From Cannabis sativa (lineage: Eukaryota; Streptophyta; Magnoliopsida; Rosales; Cannabaceae): 64,000 nt of DNA. The DNA lies in the NCBI RefSeq assembly GCF_029168945.1, contig NC_083601.1, positions 21,356,160-21,420,159 on the forward strand, read 5' to 3'. Shown one piece after another: positions 35,764 to 46,795 of this stretch (position 1 is the stretch's first letter; each line of letters opens with the position of its first letter). Below the pieces are notes generated by a model. It had not been told where the DNA came from. It ran no database searches and saw nothing but the letters and a program-made list of their open reading frames with translations. Made by a program: the position numbers and the translations under genes.

Positions 35764-36256
35764 GTTATCGATGAAATGTCGATAGGATATCGATAGGATA
35801 TCGATATATATAGGTTTCTGTTTATGTGTTTGAACATTGTTGTCGACAGGTTGTCGACATAATGTCGACAATTTGTCGATGGTTTACCTTTGTTTGATGT
35901 TATGTAGTTTTGCCATGTGATGTCGACAATTTGTCGACTATTTGTCGATAGTTTGTCGATAATAAGTTGTAGTTGATTCTTTTGGTAGTTTGCTGTTAGA
36001 ATGTCGACAATTTGTCGACAGTATGTCGATAGGTTGTCGATAATAAGTTGTAGTTGATTATTGTGGTAGTTTACTGTAGAATGTCGACATTTTGTCGACA
36101 GTATGTCGATAGGGAAGTTAGAGTTGATTCTGTTGGTAGTTAATTGGTACAATGTCGACGATTTGTCGACTGTATGTCGATTGTATGTCGACCAGTTATG
36201 AATGTTTGATAATGTCGACAGAATGTCGACATGATGTCGATGTTATGTCGACATTT
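35764..36256 (+). repeat. MULE-2 left arm: TGTCGA words at 11-bp spacing in clusters
   Basis: About 30 TGTCGA words in 500 bp. In the best cluster TCGA falls at 36004, 36015, 36026 and 36037, exactly 11 apart. Clusters of three or four start at 35921, 36002, 36081, 36152 and 36213 (TGTCGA), spaced about 60-80 bp, joined by a spacer with AGTTGTAGTTGATT. The word is often the palindrome TGTCGACA but trends to TGTCGATA in this arm. It lies between the TIR and the ATG of the protease gene. Confidence 0.93.
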
Positions 36257-36302
36257 CTTAACTTTTTTGACATTTAAATTTGTTTGGTCTTTGATTTTTC
36301 AG

Positions 36303-39163
36303 ATGGCTCCCAGACTCATTATTCCAGCACCCGAGCATTTCACTGGCCGCGTCACATATAGGGGCACTGGAATTTTTGCAAAAATCAAAGCTCGGTTTGA
36401 GGAGTTCAACCTTAATAACACGGCGAAGGAAAGCCGTTTCGGGAGCTTCTGGAATGCCGTACCACTGACATTCTCCTCGGTGTTATTTCACCAGCTGATG
36501 CTCCACAAAATGAAAGTGGATGCTCAGGAGGAGTTGAGGATGAGGTTTTATGTTGGTCGGAAGGAGGTCCGATTCGGGGTGCTGGAGTTTGCACTCATTA
36601 CGGGTTTGGACTTCTCCTCGGGGCCAACAGGATAGGAGAAGGCTGCGCAGGTCGCGCGCTCGGGGTCAGACCGATTGATCAACAAATATTTCAACCGGTC
36701 TGATAGTGTGAAGACAGAAGCACTCCAACTTCAGTTCACAAACTGCCAGAACCCGGAAGACTTGTACAAGCTCGGCTTGTGCTTGTTTGTGGAGTCAGTG
36801 CTTCTGGGCCGCGAGGCCAACGCGCTGATCACGCCTCACATACTTAGATATGTGGAAGACCTCGAGTTCTTCTTCCGGATTCCTTGGGGGAAGCACTCAT
36901 TCGCCAGACTCATGCACTCGCTTCAGAAAGACATGTTGAAACAGAAGGCCAACTACGAGAAGAAGCTGAGTTCGGATGTTCAGCACGAGTGCAAATACAC
37001 AGCATATGGCTTCGCACCTGCAGTCCAATATTGGGCGTACGAGGCCATTTTGGAGGTTGGCAAGAGGTATGGCACGAACCACGGGATTCGGTTCCCCAGG
37101 ATGCTTAGCTGGACGAGCAAAGGCGATATTGGGAAGAAAGACGTCAGCGCATTATTTTCTAGACGGGTATGATTTTCACTTATGTTCTGAATAATTATTT
37201 AACATAAATGCTTGTAATAAATGCTAAATGGTTTTATTTTGATATTTTTTAAACCATAAACAGAATCTGGAAGTGGTGAAGGGGCTACTTCCACGGACAG
37301 AGGAGGAGGCATTTGTGAGGACAATATCTTACGATGGTGTGGAGAACCTGGTTGATGATGTTGTGGATGACACAGAGGCTGAGGCAGGTAGTCAGGTACC
37401 AGAGACTCAGGTCCCAGACACTCAGGAAAGAGACACTCAGGTACCAATTTCTGGAACTTTTTTTTATGTCTTTATTTTTTATTATTTTTTTTATATAGTG
37501 GAGGGTATATCGTATGCTTACCGTATTTTTTTGATATATATTTTTTCAGGCCACTGGTTCAGAACCTCAGCCCAGTGCACCATCTGCATCAGGCGTTCGG
37601 GGTGCCGAGTACACTGATTTAGTGGCTCGGTTGGATAGGATCGAGGCTGACACTCAGGGTCTGTATGCTGCTCATGTCGAGCTGAAGAAGGCATACGAGA
37701 CCAGCCATGTAGAGCTGAAGGGTGGTCAGAACGTAATTATGGAGCAGCTCAGACACATATTGGCCATGTTGAATCGTCCGCCAACGACAGCTTCAGCACC
37801 GGAGGCCCCAGCAGATCCATCTACCCCACCACCAGCTGCTTCACCCCCAGTAGAAGAGGATGAGGTCTTCCCCGACGATTACGATCCTTATGAGGGAGCT
37901 CCAGCGACTCCGATCGAGGCACAACCTCTTATCCATGTACATGACACCGAGTCGCAGGGTGAGATTCTGTCCATAGAGGCACAACCTGCAGTGGTTAAGA
38001 GTCGGAAGAGGAAGAGAAAGCCTCCTGTATGGTTCGGTGACTATACGGAGATGAAGAGGAGACATAGGCCATCTTCGACTTTTGATCCACAGGAGCCACG
38101 GATGAGAAATTGTTAACCACTTTCCGAAAGTGGTGTGTTGGACTCATTCCGAACCACCGACTTCGGGATTTGAGAAGTGGTGATTACGGTCCAGGATTCT
38201 TTTGGATAATGCTCACACCAAAGGAATGGCTTACAGATGACGTAAGTAAAGTATTTTATAATATTACTTCACTTTTCAACTTTATGTACAATGCAATTAA
38301 TATATTTTTTTGTGTAACTGACATTTCCCTTTATATGCAGCATATAGATGCAGCAATGCATATGCTGAGGAGGCGACGCACCGACTATCCACTGACATTT
38401 CCTTAGAAGGGTATCATTCTCTTCACATTCGTGACCGCCATGATCAGCAGTGCATGGACGAGCCACAAGGGTCCGAGGAAAAACTTTAAATGGGAGGATT
38501 ATATCCTGGACTACTGCACAGGGGCTCATAAGGTATTGTTTTAGTAAGATTTTAAATGTCAATTGTTTGGGAAGATTATTATGGTTTGTTAATTGTTTCG
38601 TTGTTCTCTGTAATTACAGTCCCAAGTCTTTGAGAGATGGAGGGGTAACGAGTTTATTTACTTCGTTCTGAACCTTCCCACGGCAAGGCACTGGGTCACA
38701 GTTGAAGTCGACATAGAGCTGTGGAAAATTAATGTCTACGACTGTGATTCCAGCGTCTGTCATTGGACCGCCATGGAACCCATCATGAAGGATTGGGCAG
38801 AACTGCTGCCCTCGCTAATCCTTGCAACCGGGGAATTTCCACATAACAACCAGATCATGGCGTTAGCTAACGGTGACATCACGGTGCTTCCAAAAATGCA
38901 CGCGACTCGAGCCACTCACGACTTAGTTCCGAAGTCAGCAACCAGGTACATAGCGATAAAAAAGTACTATAGTATTGAAATATGTTTTACGTTAGACTGA
39001 CTTTACATTTTATTTTGCATTTAGTGGTGATTGTGGTGTGTATTGCATTGAGTATGTGGAGCATCTCATGATGCAGCGTGGATTGACCGATGTGACGCCA
39101 GACCGGATAGCCATGTTTCGTCAACGGTGGTGTGTCGATTTATTTTACCAAAATGTCGGCTGA
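36303..39163 (+). pseudogene. MULE-2 DUF1985 / Ulp1-like C48 peptidase gene (nearly intact)
   Basis: Six exons with GT-AG introns: 36303-37166, 37264-37440, 37550-38241, 38341-38532, 38620-38945, 39025-39163 (TGA 39161-39163). It starts MAPRLIIPAPEHF at the first ATG after the TCGA array. Exon 1 encodes DUF1985 (FGVLEFALITGLDF; FFRIPWGKHSFARLMHSL). Exons 2-3 give an acidic/Pro-rich linker, a helical segment and a basic patch KSRKRKRKPP that could be a nuclear signal. Exons 4-6 hold the C48 domain with His (RHWVTVEV, CAC 38689-38691), Asp (VYDCD, GAC 38740-38742) and Cys (SGDCGVYC, TGT 39031-39033). Lesions: TAG 36633-36635, a one-base loss near 38105, TAG 38404-38406 (Gln expected). Ulp1 relatives cut SUMO; DUF1985/C48 proteins of MULEs may instead act in anti-silencing (inferred). 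Confidence 0.88.
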
Positions 39164-39425
39164 TTATATGTGTAATTATTGGGACATTGTATATTTTGTG
39201 TAATTAACATTACAGTTATGTATATATAGATTTTCTTTTCGTTCAAATTTTGATAATTATACGTGGTTTCAAATATAAAATATCAACATTATTCAACAAA
39301 AATAACTATTAAACCTAAAAATAATTAAAATATTTGAAAAATATTCAACCTCAACAAAAATAACTATGACAAAATATGCATCATTACAATATATCAAATT
39401 TCCCAACGAATACGTACAAGACGCC

Positions 39426-42058
39426 TCAGATGCGGGCTTTGCATGTTGCTCTGTTGTGGCCTGAACTGTCACAGCGGCTGCAGTTTCGTGGTACAGAACC
39501 TTTTTTATCACCAGACGGGAAACGGTTCTCCCGTCTTCTTCCAGCGTTGCTTTTTCTTGGACGACCTACAGGCTTCTTTTCCACAGGTACCCCAACTTTC
39601 ATATTCTTGATGTGTTCTGGGAGAACCCAATCATCCTCGTCACCAGCAAGATTGATGGTATCATCGTAAATCTTCCTCCACGTTTCTTTTGAATAATAAG
39701 GTGAGCAAAGCGTGTACACACTTGTGTTCGTTTTCAATGCCGCGGCACATGCATGAAGGCAAGGGAGTTTCAATAACGTGAACACGCCGCAGGTGCATGT
39801 TCTTTCAACTAGATTCACATCACCACCTCTTTCACCGTTAGGTCCCCTACCAACGTTATACAAATTGGCTCCATTTCGTTGGACGCGCCTGTACCTTGCA
39901 TTTTCATGAATTTTTGCCAAGTTTTTTTCGAAGAGCGTGGCCAAAGGGGTGGCACATTTGTCAGCATTTTCGAGGCGATCAGCGAACCACGATTGGAGTG
40001 TGAACCTGATAAATTCAACCAAAGTAGTTATTGGATATTTCCTGAATTCTTCTGTGACACTATTGAAGCTTTCAGCAGCGTTGCTCGTCATGATGTTGTA
40101 TCTATCGCCCAAACAATAAGGGTGAGCCCACTTCTCAAACCCTATACTCTCCACATATGCAGCAATGGCCGGATTCATCTTTCTAAGCTTCTCGAACTCT
40201 CTATCGCATTCAGTCTTCGACCATGCGTAAGCAACATTATATATTTGGTTGTGAAAAGCATCAGTCTTGAATTTGGCGTTCACGTTCATAACAATGTGGT
40301 GATAGCATGCACAGTGGACTGCTTCGGGAAAAACGAGTTCAACAGCATGATCAATGCTTTGATGCCTATCTGACACAAACAATAAGTTCTCAACCACGCC
40401 AATTGCTACCCTCAACTTCTGTAAGAAATACGTCCAGGAGTCGTTATTCTCACTGTCAACGATACCATAAGCAATCGGCAACAATTGGTTGTTCGCATCG
40501 TATGCCACAGCAACTAACATTATACCGCCGTACTTCGTCTTCAAGAAGGTGCCATCGATACTCAAAACAGGACGACAAAAAGAAAAGCCCCTTCTACATG
40601 CACCGAGTGATATAAAACAGTACTTGAACCGCTCATCCTCTAAGTACAAGTCAGTAATGGTACCTGGATTCTTCTGTTCCAGCATGTACAAGTACCCAGG
40701 AAGCTTCATGTATGAAAACTCAGGCGTACCCCTAGCATACGTAAGTCCCATCTCCCTGCACCTCCACGCCTTCACATAACTCATACTGATACCGTAGTTG
40801 TCAAACATGTCCCTCTGTATGTCTTTAGCCTTGTACTTAGTTCCGTCTTGGGTGTACTTCCCCTTAATAAGGTGGCCAACTACCCATGGTGCTGCTTGAC
40901 GGTGATCTGAACGTCTCGCATTCAAGTTACATGTGTGTTCATTGTGAAATACAGTGACCTCAAAGTTGTCAGAATGCATCTTCTTCCTCCCCTCAATCTC
41001 CATTTACAATCTGGAGCCTTGCATGTAACGTACAACACATCAGGGGATGACTTCTTCACCATCCACTCGAAATTGTTATTAAGGGCAAACCTACCCACAA
41101 CTTGTCTCAGTTCTTCCTTGTTTTCATAAAAATTACCAAGCTCTATCACCCCTGCTTCCTTACTTTGTAAACAAGTAGTTAGCTCATGATTTTCCATTAT
41201 ATCTTCCTTTGTCCACATGGGAGCTTTGAACTTGGTACAAACTTCGAAAGAGGAGAACGTTGAGAACGTTGCATGACGAGCATGTTCTTCGCCGCCTGGT
41301 CGACTACTGCTAGTTCCAGGTGTAGTGCGATTTTCACTACGAGGTTGTCGTTCTCGCTGTGTACCTTGGTTACTCGGTACACACTCTAACCTCAACAATG
41401 GTCCCGCTACGGGTTCATCGACTGCTAAATCATGCTCATCGTCCATATTCAAATCTACAATAGGATCATTATTGTAGAAGGGTGTATCGAACTCTTCAAA
41501 CTGATGAAATCCTGTCGCTTCTTGTTCTTGCCCTACATTGGTCGGAACATCAAAATTGGTCGGAACCTCTAAATTGGCCGGAACCTCCTCATTCACACCA
41601 ATCCCAACATCTGTTTCGGGAACGCAAGACCCTACCACACTCCGAGGGAGAGGATTAGTAGGCGGCGTAGGCTCCGAATTCCCAACTTTTCTCACCTTGG
41701 TCACGAATAATGGCATAAACTCTGTATTTGACATTGTTGCCCTCATCTCTAAAAACGTTCTCAGTTGGCGTTCTCTCTTAATAACCTCTGGCGCAACCAT
41801 TTTTCCCTTCATGTACAGGGAACAAATCTCCAACTTTAAATCATACGCTACCGGATCAACTTCCAACTCTTCATATAAAATTTGTCGCAGTTCTTGTAGG
41901 GTTGTCTCGGTTGTAACTGTCAACGTCAAGCTGCTATTTGCTTTGTAGATCCAATTATAATTCTCACATAACCAAACACCATCGTACGATACAACAAGGA
42001 ACACTTTGTCTCCTGCAATTGCAAACCAAAAAAACAAGGTGAGTAAAGGAAAAAACAC
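39426..42058 (-). pseudogene. MULE-2 MURA-like transposase, one frameshift
   Basis: Two overlapping frames on the - strand (42058-40922 and 41003-39426) join at a frame change in a G-run near 40990. In order: an N-terminal MuDR-like part (VVSYDGVWLCENYNWIY, TLQELRQILYEELEV), a long acidic linker, a C/H DNA-binding block (CKAPDCKWRLRG ... HNEHTCNL), the MULE catalytic core (VLSIDGTFLKTKYGG, LFVSDRHQSI, followed by the CxxH segment CACYHHIV), the conserved block MTSNAAESFN, a SWIM finger (CTCGVFTLLKLPCLHACA), an AT-hook-like VGRPRK, and an intact zinc knuckle CSRCDSSGHNRATC. A splice acceptor (GCAATTGCAG, ~42015-42024 on the - strand) suggests an upstream intron, so the true start may lie further right. 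Convergent with the protease gene; 262 bp separate the stops. Confidence 0.93.
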
Positions 42059-42064
42059 CCAAAA

Positions 42065-42450
42065 AAAATAAAAATCGACATCCCATCGATATCAATAGAC
42101 ATAATGTCGAGAAGCACAACATCAGAAATTAGGGCACTGAATGTCGACATTGTGTCGACATATTATCGACATACAATCGACAACAACAACAACCATGCTC
42201 GTCATCGACATAATATCGACATACCATCGACATTCAATCGACAATTAAAAACGGTTGCACATTTAATGTTAATAAATTTTACCTACGTTCCCAACAACCC
42301 TTCCCAACTGAAACGTTGCATGTCAGACACGTGTCCTATCGACAACATATCGACATGAAGTCGACATGTCGTCGACAAATGTGTTAGCAGTGACACTTAA
42401 TTGGCATGTTGTCGACATGATGTCGACATAGTATCGACATTCAGTCGACA
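42065..42450 (-). repeat. MULE-2 right arm, inner TCGA array
   Basis: TCGA at 42144, 42155, 42166, 42177 (11-bp steps), with more triplets and quartets near 42205-42240 and 42410-42450. In this arm the word reads ATCGACA, the reverse complement of TGTCGAT, so orientation is inverted relative to the left arm. It covers the 5' region of the transposase. Confidence 0.92.
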
Positions 42451-42529
42451 AATACGCCATTTCATGCGTTTTCCCTGTACAGTTACGCATTTAATGACCA
42501 TTAAATTTTCATACATTCCCAACATTTTT

Positions 42530-42545
42530 ACTGCTCTATAAAAGC
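42530..42545 (+). promoter_or_regulatory. TATA-box promoter candidate for the small MULE-2 ORF
   Basis: CTGCTCTATAAAAGCAAAGG carries a good plant TATA box (TATAAA) about 95 bp before the ATG at 42631, followed by a CT-rich leader as in plant 5' UTRs. Confidence 0.6.
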
Positions 42546-42630
42546 AAAGGGAAATCTTATTCATAAGTGCTCTTGTATTCTACCTATCTCTTACTCTTAA
42601 AAATTTCTCTTATTCTCTTAAGTTTGAAAT

Positions 42631-42960
42631 ATGGCCCCAAGAAAGAACGGCAAATTCCCCATCCTAACTCCTAAAGAGCTGAAGCAGGAGCCTGATGTTG
42701 GCATAATTACTCCTGCAATGCAGAAAGTTTTGGACGCCGCTCGAGCTTTCGAAAGAGAACGAAATGGTAACGAGTTCAGGTTCATGCAACTTGAAAGAGA
42801 ATTTTGCAAAACTGGTGTATGGCCGGCTCCACCACACAGGTTCCCAGAAGGATGCCGTCGTTGCAAACTGGGCATCTTCAACGGTAAACCGGTGAAGCCT
42901 GGAACATTATGCAAGTATTGCAAGGCTCACCCACAAGCCAAAGAATTTAAAAAAAAATAA
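42631..42960 (+). CDS. Small Cys-rich protein of MULE-2, 109 aa, function unknown
   Basis: An intact 109-codon frame (ATG 42631, TAA 42958-42960) with good context AATATGGCC and an upstream TATA box. The start is MAPRKNGKFPILTPKELK. The C-terminal half has two CxxC pairs (CRRC and CKYC, about residues 71-74 and 93-96) joined by an 18-residue Gly/Pro/Lys-containing loop, a plausible zinc ribbon, and ends in a Lys-rich tail. I do not recognise the family. It lies between two TCGA arrays in the right arm, divergent from the transposase. It is the only MULE-2 gene without a lesion. It could be a third element-encoded protein, in the way VANDAL elements carry vanB, or a captured host fragment. Confidence 0.6.
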   Translation: MAPRKNGKFPILTPKELKQEPDVGIITPAMQKVLDAARAFERERNGNEFRFMQLEREFCKTGVWPAPPHRFPEGCRRCKLGIFNGKPVKPGTLCKYCKAHPQAKEFKKK

Positions 42961-43129
42961 TTTCTTATGTTATGGTTTGTGGTGAGTTTTATTTAATGTT
43001 TGTTTTTTTTTATGAACTTTTATTTTCTGTTTTTTTTTTTTATGTTTTTTTATGTTATTTTTAATGAACTTTATTTTATGTTAATGTTATGTTATGTTTA
43101 TGTTTTATTCACGGTATTTTTCCATTGCA

Positions 43130-43385
43130 TCGATATTTTGTCGACATGATGTCGACAAAAAATCGACAACTTCTTAAAAAAAGAAAAATGCTTGTTGTCG
43201 ACAGAATGTCGACAAAAATGTCGACAAAATGTCGACAAATAGTTAATACCATGTTGGTTGCATGATGTCGACAACATGTCGACATAATGTCGACATAACG
43301 TCGATAATGGTCGTCACTGACCTTTCCTTTGTAATCATCGACAAACCATCGACATATCATCGACATATCATCGATAACACTGGAA
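43130..43385 (-). repeat. MULE-2 right arm, outer TCGA array
   Basis: TCGA at 43130, 43141, 43152, 43163; 43198, 43209, 43221, 43232; 43268, 43279, 43290, 43301; 43338, 43349, 43360, 43371. This gives four quartets with internal steps of 11 (one of 12), and quartets about 68-70 bp apart. No coding frame. Confidence 0.95.
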
Positions 43386-43775
43386 AACCCAGAAATCGAC
43401 TGAAAACCAGATCTGCCAGATCTCAACAATTTCAGACCAAAAAACAGCAGTTCCAACAATAAACACACGTATAACAATTTTAAACTACATAAAGTCAAAC
43501 AAAATGCTTAAAATACAACTTACCCATTATAATGGTGTAAGATTCTTGAGTGATGTTGTATTGTGCTTCGGTTTTCCACCAACACCCACCGAGAAAACAA
43601 CCATTCAACAGCAAATAAAGAGAGTGGGACGGATAGAGGGAAATTTTTTCATAAATTTTTCAATTTTTTTCTAGAGAGAGAGAGTGGTGCACGAGAGAGA
43701 GGGAAGAGGGAAGAGAGAGAGAGAGAAATACCACTTTCAGATTTTAGCTTTTTTTTTTTTTTTTAAAAAAAAAAG

Positions 43776-43883
43776 GGTAAAATGGGATGTTCATGTAATT
43801 AATGGACTAAATTTGTACAAATTAAGGAAGGGTATAAATTTTGATATGGCTTGTATTATTAGGGTCAAAAATTGAAATTTCCC
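43776..43883 (-). repeat. MULE-2 right terminal inverted repeat
   Basis: Reverse complement starts GGGAAATTTCAATTTTTGAC and includes CATATCAAAATTTATACCC, matching the left TIR. GA-rich DNA (43670-43730) lies just inside. Confidence 0.92.
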
Positions 43884-43891
43884 TTTGGCAA
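43884..43891. repeat. Target-site duplication, right of MULE-2 (TTTGGCAA)
   Basis: Exact copy of 35135-35142. Confidence 0.9.
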
Positions 43892-45169
43892 CTAGTGTTT
43901 TTCAACGCCTTTGGCTTGATATATAATTAGTAAGTAGTGTTATACCTTTTTTTAGACGTATATATTTTTATTTTTACATTTTAAAGTAATTTTTTTTTTT
44001 CATTTTTACGAAATTTCACACAAAAAATTTTCAACCTAAATCACAACCAAAATTCGTATAGCAACTCACTAAAAAATCACAAGAGAAATTACCGGGGCAA
44101 CCCAAACCATAAATTTAAAAAAATAAATAAATAAAAAATAGTATATGGTCGTGATTTTTCTTTTTCATAAGCAGCAAATGAAACGAGGCCAATTATATTA
44201 CACATGTAATCAACAATTCTTATCTGAGTAGGTTTGAATATTTTGGTCAGGTTTGACTCGGACCCGCCCAACCCACTCAGACTCAACTCGGTCAACCCAT
44301 TTGTTTGGGAAAACCTATTTTCTATGAGCGGTCAGATCCAGCCCGACCAACTCTTTTGTGCGAGTTTGGGTTGGACCCGTACCCGCCTACAAACTTGGGT
44401 GGCTTTTTTTTTTATCCAACAGCCCAATTATTATTTTTTATGATTTAAAATATTTAAATAATGTATTTTTTATATAAGATTTTTGTAAAAATTATATGTA
44501 TGTATATGTATAACAATGAAACTAAAAACTAAAATATAAATATGATTTTTTATATTATTTTGTTTCTTATATATTTTATTTATTAAATTGGAGATAAAAA
44601 AATTAAGGTTATGTATCTATGTGTATACTATATTAGTGTATAATCATTATTTTATAAATGCTTATGTCTTATATGAACATTAAATGTATAAATACTTTTT
44701 TAATTTAAATATTTTTATAAATATGGATATAATATGTATGGATTATAGTGGACAATAACTAGTACAGTATGTATTAATGGACTATGAAGTATGGACTTTG
44801 AATTTTTAGTCACAATTTATTTTAACATTTTTCGTTTTTATAGTTTAACGAATGATTTGTTTAATCATTGGATTTATGTCCCTACTTTGGATTTGAAATA
44901 TTTTTTTTATTGAATGGGTGAAAAAAAAAGTTGAGCGAGTTAATCGGGTTAACCCGTTGATTCGGCCAACTCGATCAACCGAACCCGCGGACACGCAAAC
45001 CCGGGAGCTCGAAACCCGTGAACTTAAATCCTTTGAATGGGTAGGTTCGAGTTCCATTTTTAGACCTGAAACCCGTGAACCTGAAATCTAGTCACCCGCC
45101 CAATGTTAAGCCCTACCCGATGGATGACACCTACACTTCCAAGACCCAAAATCAACTCACGGGCCCATT
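43892..45169. other. Intergenic DNA with GGGTT/GACTCG-word patches
   Basis: No gene. 44235-44400 and 44930-45120 are GC-richer patches of repeated ACCCGC, AACTCG and GGGTT words; between them is AT-rich DNA. They may be the ends of one non-autonomous element, but I could not define boundaries. Confidence 0.5.
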
Positions 45170-46795
45170 TGTTAGACCTAAACAAAGGAATGGGCCAGCC
45201 CATAAGCAAAGTCGGACTACGACTCTAGGTCAGCTATAACCATGTCTCGATAAAGTCAGACATCTTTGTTCCTGGAAGGATGACTCTCGTTAGAGAGGGA
45301 GAGACTCAGAGAAACACAACTGGATACCCTTAAGGGTATTCCTGAAGGAGTAGTCGAAGAGGTATCCGGATGCAGTCCTACGTGGCACCCCTTTGATACC
45401 AGATCCCACACAATGAGGAGTTTATCCTTGTGTTAAACTTGGGAAAGGCGCACATCGCAAAAACAACATACATTTTGTCCAACGTCCACTACTTTGACAT
45501 TTGTTGTAAGGGATCGGTGGCACATGGCCACCTGTCAATATCAAACAATACTATGTTATACGTTTGACAGTCACCCCTCAATTGGGCCTCATATACCCAG
45601 CCCAAAGTCAATATTATAATATATTTTACTCCATCTATGAGCTTATTTTCATGTACAAAACCCTAATCGGTCTGGGTTCACCTGAGAACCCAGTTTTAGC
45701 CTATAAGATAGGGTGTTATCCCTTCATATAAAGGGTTACAAATTTTGGCTAGAAACTCTGCAAAAATTTGGTAAGCACTCTTGTGCAAAATACTCCATAG
45801 CCGAAAAGAGTAATAATATTGACTCGTGGACTAAGGCGCATTAATGCTCCAACCTCATAAAAATCATTTTCTTCTTTATTTATTAAAAAAAATTTCTTAG
45901 CTTAATCTATTATTAATTTGATTTTTAAAAATCTCTGTAAATATTTTAGTGCTTTTATTGACAGCTGAGGAAAGTATTATACATTGTTATCATCTAAAAC
46001 ATTGGTTACAACTAGAAACTTGGTATTCAAGCCAAACGCTCATCAAGATCGTGACGATGCTATTGATGACGACCTAAATTGTCCCCTCTGGTGGACACTC
46101 AGACAGGCGTCGCAGGGGATGGTGAAGCGTCAGAAGTAGCTACTTGTCTACCTCGAAAAGGCCAACACCAAGAAAAATACGTTGAAGAGACTCCCATCAA
46201 CCCAGATGAATAAGAAGGCTAAGATGAGGGCCCAAAGGATGACTACGACAAAAGCCCTAATAAAGATTATGAGGAGTATTATGAGGAAGACCCAGAGGTG
46301 GTGAGATTAAGGCAAGTAGTTGCAGACCAACAGAGGAAGATGGCGGAGTAAGAAGAAGCAACATGCCAGATACAAGCTACTCTCTTACAGTTTCAAAACA
46401 TGGCAGCAAAAGGGAACCTTAACGTCGAAAACCCACAAGTGAGAAAGTTTAACCATCCTAGGGTTGGACCCTCTAATTCAAAAAATGACAAGGGGAAGGC
46501 CAAAATGGCATAGCCCCAGAAGAAGAAATATCGACCAAGGCTTGCATATGACGCTCCTAAGGACGACAAAAATAAAGTCAACCCACTTGTGCAGAAAGAA
46601 AGGGTCGTCCATGGCCAAGGGCTAGACCTTTTAATCGATCTGCATACCAGAGCTTAGTGGAACGATAGGCACAGTGCTTAGGTACCAGAGCCTAACATTG
46701 GGGGAAGGAAAAACCACCCCCAATATTTCTATTCACTAGATCCCAAAGATAGCATGTCAATGACCAAGGCTCTTGGATTTTCCCATTAACACTCA
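45170..46795 (+). mobile_element. Decayed Gypsy-type LTR retrotransposon remnant (LTR-like leader and gag)
   Basis: 45170-46001 looks like an LTR (TGTTAGACC start, CATATAAAGGG promoter-like word near 45726, ACA end). After it comes a GGTATTCAAGCC stretch that may be a worn primer site. 46025-46790 has gag-like translations with stops (VVRLRQVVADQQRKMAE; NLNVENPQVRKFNHPRVGP). Its right side meets the copia integrase at about 46800. Boundaries are tentative. Confidence 0.5.

Larger units (their letters stand above)
35143..43883. mobile_element. MULE-2: Mutator-like element with long TIRs, three genes and periodic TCGA arrays
   Basis: An 8741-bp element flanked by an 8-bp duplication TTTGGCAA. 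TIRs start GGGAAATTTCA and are alignable for 80-110 bp. The interior holds a DUF1985/C48 peptidase gene (+, 36303-39163), a convergent MURA-like transposase (-, 39426-42058), and a small + strand ORF (42631-42960) behind the transposase. Non-coding arms carry 11-bp-periodic TGTCGA words. Lesions are few: one stop, one frameshift and another stop in the protease gene, and one frameshift in the transposase. This is a nearly intact, recently decayed relative of Ulp1-carrying MULEs. Confidence 0.95.

Noticed and set aside
35757..36152. 131-codon frame on the - strand through the TCGA array
   Set aside because: Repeat-derived (VDNLST/IDKLST-like strings); the 11-bp period, not multiple of 3, gives no stable protein repeat.
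39879..40373. Long + strand frames opposite the MULE-2 transposase
   Set aside because: Shadows of the transposase, whose motifs are clear on the - strand.
35764..43385. CRISPR-like array reading of the TCGA clusters
   Set aside because: This is plant nuclear DNA; the repeat unit is 6-8 bp at 11-bp steps, with no unique spacers of CRISPR size.
45170..46001. Complete Gypsy LTR with primer site
   Set aside because: TG...CA ends and a promoter-like word exist, but no second LTR or target duplication was found, so it is kept only as a tentative remnant.
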